7,102 bases of DNA. It comes from JBBQKP01 sp038326995 (GTDB lineage: Bacteria > Planctomycetota > Phycisphaerae > Tepidisphaerales > Tepidisphaeraceae). This document shows, one piece after another, positions 5,918-7,102 of this stretch. A program made the position numbers and the translations under genes. Location: the NCBI GenBank assembly GCA_038326995.1, contig JBBQKP010000175.1, positions 1 to 7,102 on the forward strand. Direction: 5' to 3'. Numbering within the stretch: position 1 is the stretch's first letter; the number at the start of each line of letters is the position of its first letter. The notes beneath the pieces are model-generated. The model saw only the letters and a list, made by a program, of their open reading frames with translations. It searched no databases and was not told where the DNA came from.

Positions 5918-6763
5918 CTATTCCTGCAGCGAGCTCAGAAACGCGAAACTCTTCGCGGCCGCCTCGTGAGGAGCGTGCGCCATGGTGTAGAGCTCCACGG
6001 TCGCGAAGCGGTCGTAGCCGATCTCAGTCAGTGCCTTCGTAAGCCCCTGCCAATCGAACGTATCGCGCAAGTCGCCCGGGATCAGGTGATAGTGCTTTTT
6101 GCCCGGCATGCCTTCGACGTGCAGATTCCAGATTCGCCCTTTGAGCTTGCGAATGACCTCCGGAATCGACTCGCCGATGACCTGGCAATGCCCGACATCC
6201 AGATTCGCGCCGAGTCGCTCAGAGCCGACCTGATCGAACAGGGCGATGAGCTCATCGACGTGCTCCACGAAAAGCCCGGGCTCGCATTCGATGCCGACGT
6301 CGATCCCCGCGCGCTCGGCCACTTCCATCACGCGTTTGAGCATCTCGACGATCCGAGTCTGCGCGACGTCGGGCGGCGTGTCGCCCGTCATTTTCCCGCT
6401 CGTGATGCTGATGTTTCTCGCGCCGATGTCGTGCGCGAACTGAATCACGCGGCTGATCAGATTGAACCGGTCCTCACGCCGAACGCTGTCGGGGCTGAGA
6501 AGACTGGGCTCAAAGAACGGCTCGGGCGGCGGGTCCTTCCAATAGCCAAAAGTACAATTCGCGTTGATGTTGCTGACGGCGAGTTGCGTGCGCTCCAGAG
6601 TCTGGCGAACACGCTTGACCATCGCCTGATCGATCAAATCCGGGTACGCGTGCGGCGCATCGGCAAGAATCTCCACGCCCGCATAACCCGCGGCCGCGAT
6701 CGACTCGATCGCGTGGTCGAGCCTGTAGTGTGTGAAAGCGTTTGTCGAAAAGGCGAGTCGCAT
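5918..6763 (-). CDS. Sugar phosphate isomerase/epimerase family protein (xylose isomerase-like TIM barrel)
   Basis: The 281-residue product fits the AP-endonuclease-2/xylose isomerase-like TIM-barrel family, metal-dependent enzymes that isomerise or epimerise sugars or cleave DNA at abasic sites. The opening MRLAFSTNAF is a typical first strand. Expected metal ligands are visible: Glu159 in GIECEPG, Asp189 and His192 in LDVGH, His215 in NLHVEG, and Glu257 in TVELY. His224 and His226 lie in the KKHYHLIPGDLRD loop before the last strands. Length is normal. The missing multi-His/Asp trinuclear zinc pattern of true endonuclease IV favours a sugar enzyme, but the substrate cannot be read from sequence. 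No ribosome site precedes the ATG; a TAGAAT box lies about 47 bases upstream. It is transcribed alone, or perhaps after tatC by read-through across a 240-base gap. Confidence 0.88.
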   Translation of the reverse strand: MRLAFSTNAFTHYRLDHAIESIAAAGYAGVEILADAPHAYPDLIDQAMVKRVRQTLERTQLAVSNINANCTFGYWKDPPPEPFFEPSLLSPDSVRREDRFNLISRVIQFAHDIGARNISITSGKMTGDTPPDVAQTRIVEMLKRVMEVAERAGIDVGIECEPGLFVEHVDELIALFDQVGSERLGANLDVGHCQVIGESIPEVIRKLKGRIWNLHVEGMPGKKHYHLIPGDLRDTFDWQGLTKALTEIGYDRFATVELYTMAHAPHEAAAKSFAFLSSLQE

Positions 6764-6809
6764 CGTTGAATAAAGTCGAGCGGGTTGTGGAGTATTGAAG
6801 ACGAATCCT

Positions 6810-6840
6810 ATTCTATCTCAAGAGCAAACGAATCGCGCAA
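6810..6840 (-). promoter_or_regulatory. Weak candidate promoter of the isomerase-like gene
   Basis: On the minus strand TAGAAT (6810-6815, 5 of 6 matches to the -10 consensus) lies about 47 bases before the ATG. TTGCGC (6835-6840) is upstream at a longer than ideal spacing of 19 bases. The -10 is good and the -35 is poor. Confidence 0.3.
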
Positions 6841-6897
6841 ACCCGGTCGCTAACAATTTTTCTGGCCCGTCCGGCAGGACAATCTTCTCTGATCGAG

Positions 6898-6962
6898 TAG
6901 GGCGGGTTTCAACCCGCCGAGGTTTGTGGAGCGTTGAAGGCGGCGGGTTGAAACCAGCCCTA
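6898..6962. repeat. REP/BIME-like pair of inverted palindromes
   Basis: Two 22-base arms (6898-6919 and 6941-6962) are inverted copies of each other with a single mismatch, separated by 21 bases. Each arm is also a palindrome by itself: GGCGGGTT facing AACCCGCC in the left arm (perfect), and GGCGGGTT facing AACCAGCC in the right arm (one mismatch). This double layer of symmetry is the layout of repetitive extragenic palindromes spread by REP-associated (IS200/IS605-like) transposases. It lies in the gap after tatC and could also protect or end the tatC transcript. No transposase gene is present here. Confidence 0.65.
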
Positions 6963-7003
6963 AGGAAGCTCCATGACGCTTCTGCCGAACTGTTGCTTCT
7001 GTT

Positions 7004-7102
7004 TCAGATCAATTCGACGGCGGGCAAAGTCTTATCCTTCGCCAGGAAAATGCCAAACTCATAAAGCAGAATGAGGGGCAAAACCAGTGCGATGGTGAGC
7101 GT
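7004..7102 (-). CDS. tatC: Sec-independent protein translocase TatC, C-terminal fragment (cut by window edge)
   Basis: TatC is the multi-spanning inner-membrane receptor of the twin-arginine pathway, which exports folded proteins. Only the last 32 codons and a TGA stop (7004-7006) are in the window; the gene continues beyond 7102. The visible peptide contains LVLPLILLYEFGIFLAK, which matches the last transmembrane helix of TatC, where the family shows a LLALPLLLLYE-type sequence. A short polar tail, DKTLPAVELI, follows. The identification rests on this one segment, but the motif is distinctive. The REP-like palindromes lie 41 bases past its stop. Confidence 0.8.
   Translation of the reverse strand, partial: TLTIALVLPLILLYEFGIFLAKDKTLPAVELI

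Noticed and set aside
5966..6769. 267-codon plus-strand frame opposite the isomerase-like gene
   Set aside because: It is the antisense shadow of a gene with clear TIM-barrel motifs and metal ligands. Its Arg/Asp/Leu-rich translation is typical of antisense frames in GC-rich genes.
6795..7064. 89-codon plus-strand frame across the REP-like palindromes
   Set aside because: It reads through both palindromic arms and into the antisense of tatC, with no domain and no ribosome site.

Overview
The window most likely comes from a planctomycete chromosome, possibly a member of the Phycisphaerae. The best clue is a secreted-type protein (minus strand, 4702-5739). It starts with a degenerate form of the planctomycetal LEPR-XLL sorting motif, followed by three SdrD/Cna-B-like repeats. 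Other hints agree with this: moderately GC-rich DNA, few clear Shine-Dalgarno sites, long intergenic stretches and an mraZ gene not followed by rsmH. The assignment rests on motif recognition only; no database search was possible.

Layout from left to right: rny (RNase Y, plus, 117-1670) is complete. About 1 kb without a convincing gene follows (1671-2682). It holds a 13-bp tandem repeat and an unusually dense set of perfect or near-perfect inverted repeats between about 2030 and 2565, including two interleaved stems at 2175-2246. Next is mraZ on the minus strand (2683-3264). Its promoter-like sequence overlaps a three-unit, 10-bp-period MraZ-box-like array (3306-3348), which suggests autoregulation. 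A divergent pyrK-type gene (plus, about 3650-4684) follows. It meets the LEPR-XLL/B-repeat gene (minus, 4702-5739) tail to tail, only 17 bases apart. A GC-rich hairpin with a T-tract (5878-5903) separates that gene from a TIM-barrel sugar phosphate isomerase/epimerase-like gene (minus, 5918-6763). A REP/BIME-like palindrome pair (6898-6962) then precedes the C-terminal end of tatC (minus, 7004-7102), which is cut by the window edge.

The genes do not form one pathway. They are mostly housekeeping genes (RNA turnover, a division/cell-wall regulator, pyrimidine synthesis, protein export) placed as single units in alternating orientation, plus one lineage-type surface or extracellular protein. 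I found no complete mobile element, CRISPR array, tRNA or rRNA, and no clearly novel multi-gene system. The most interesting material is non-coding: the interleaved inverted repeats at 2143-2246, the MraZ-box candidate, and the palindromic pair at 6898-6962.
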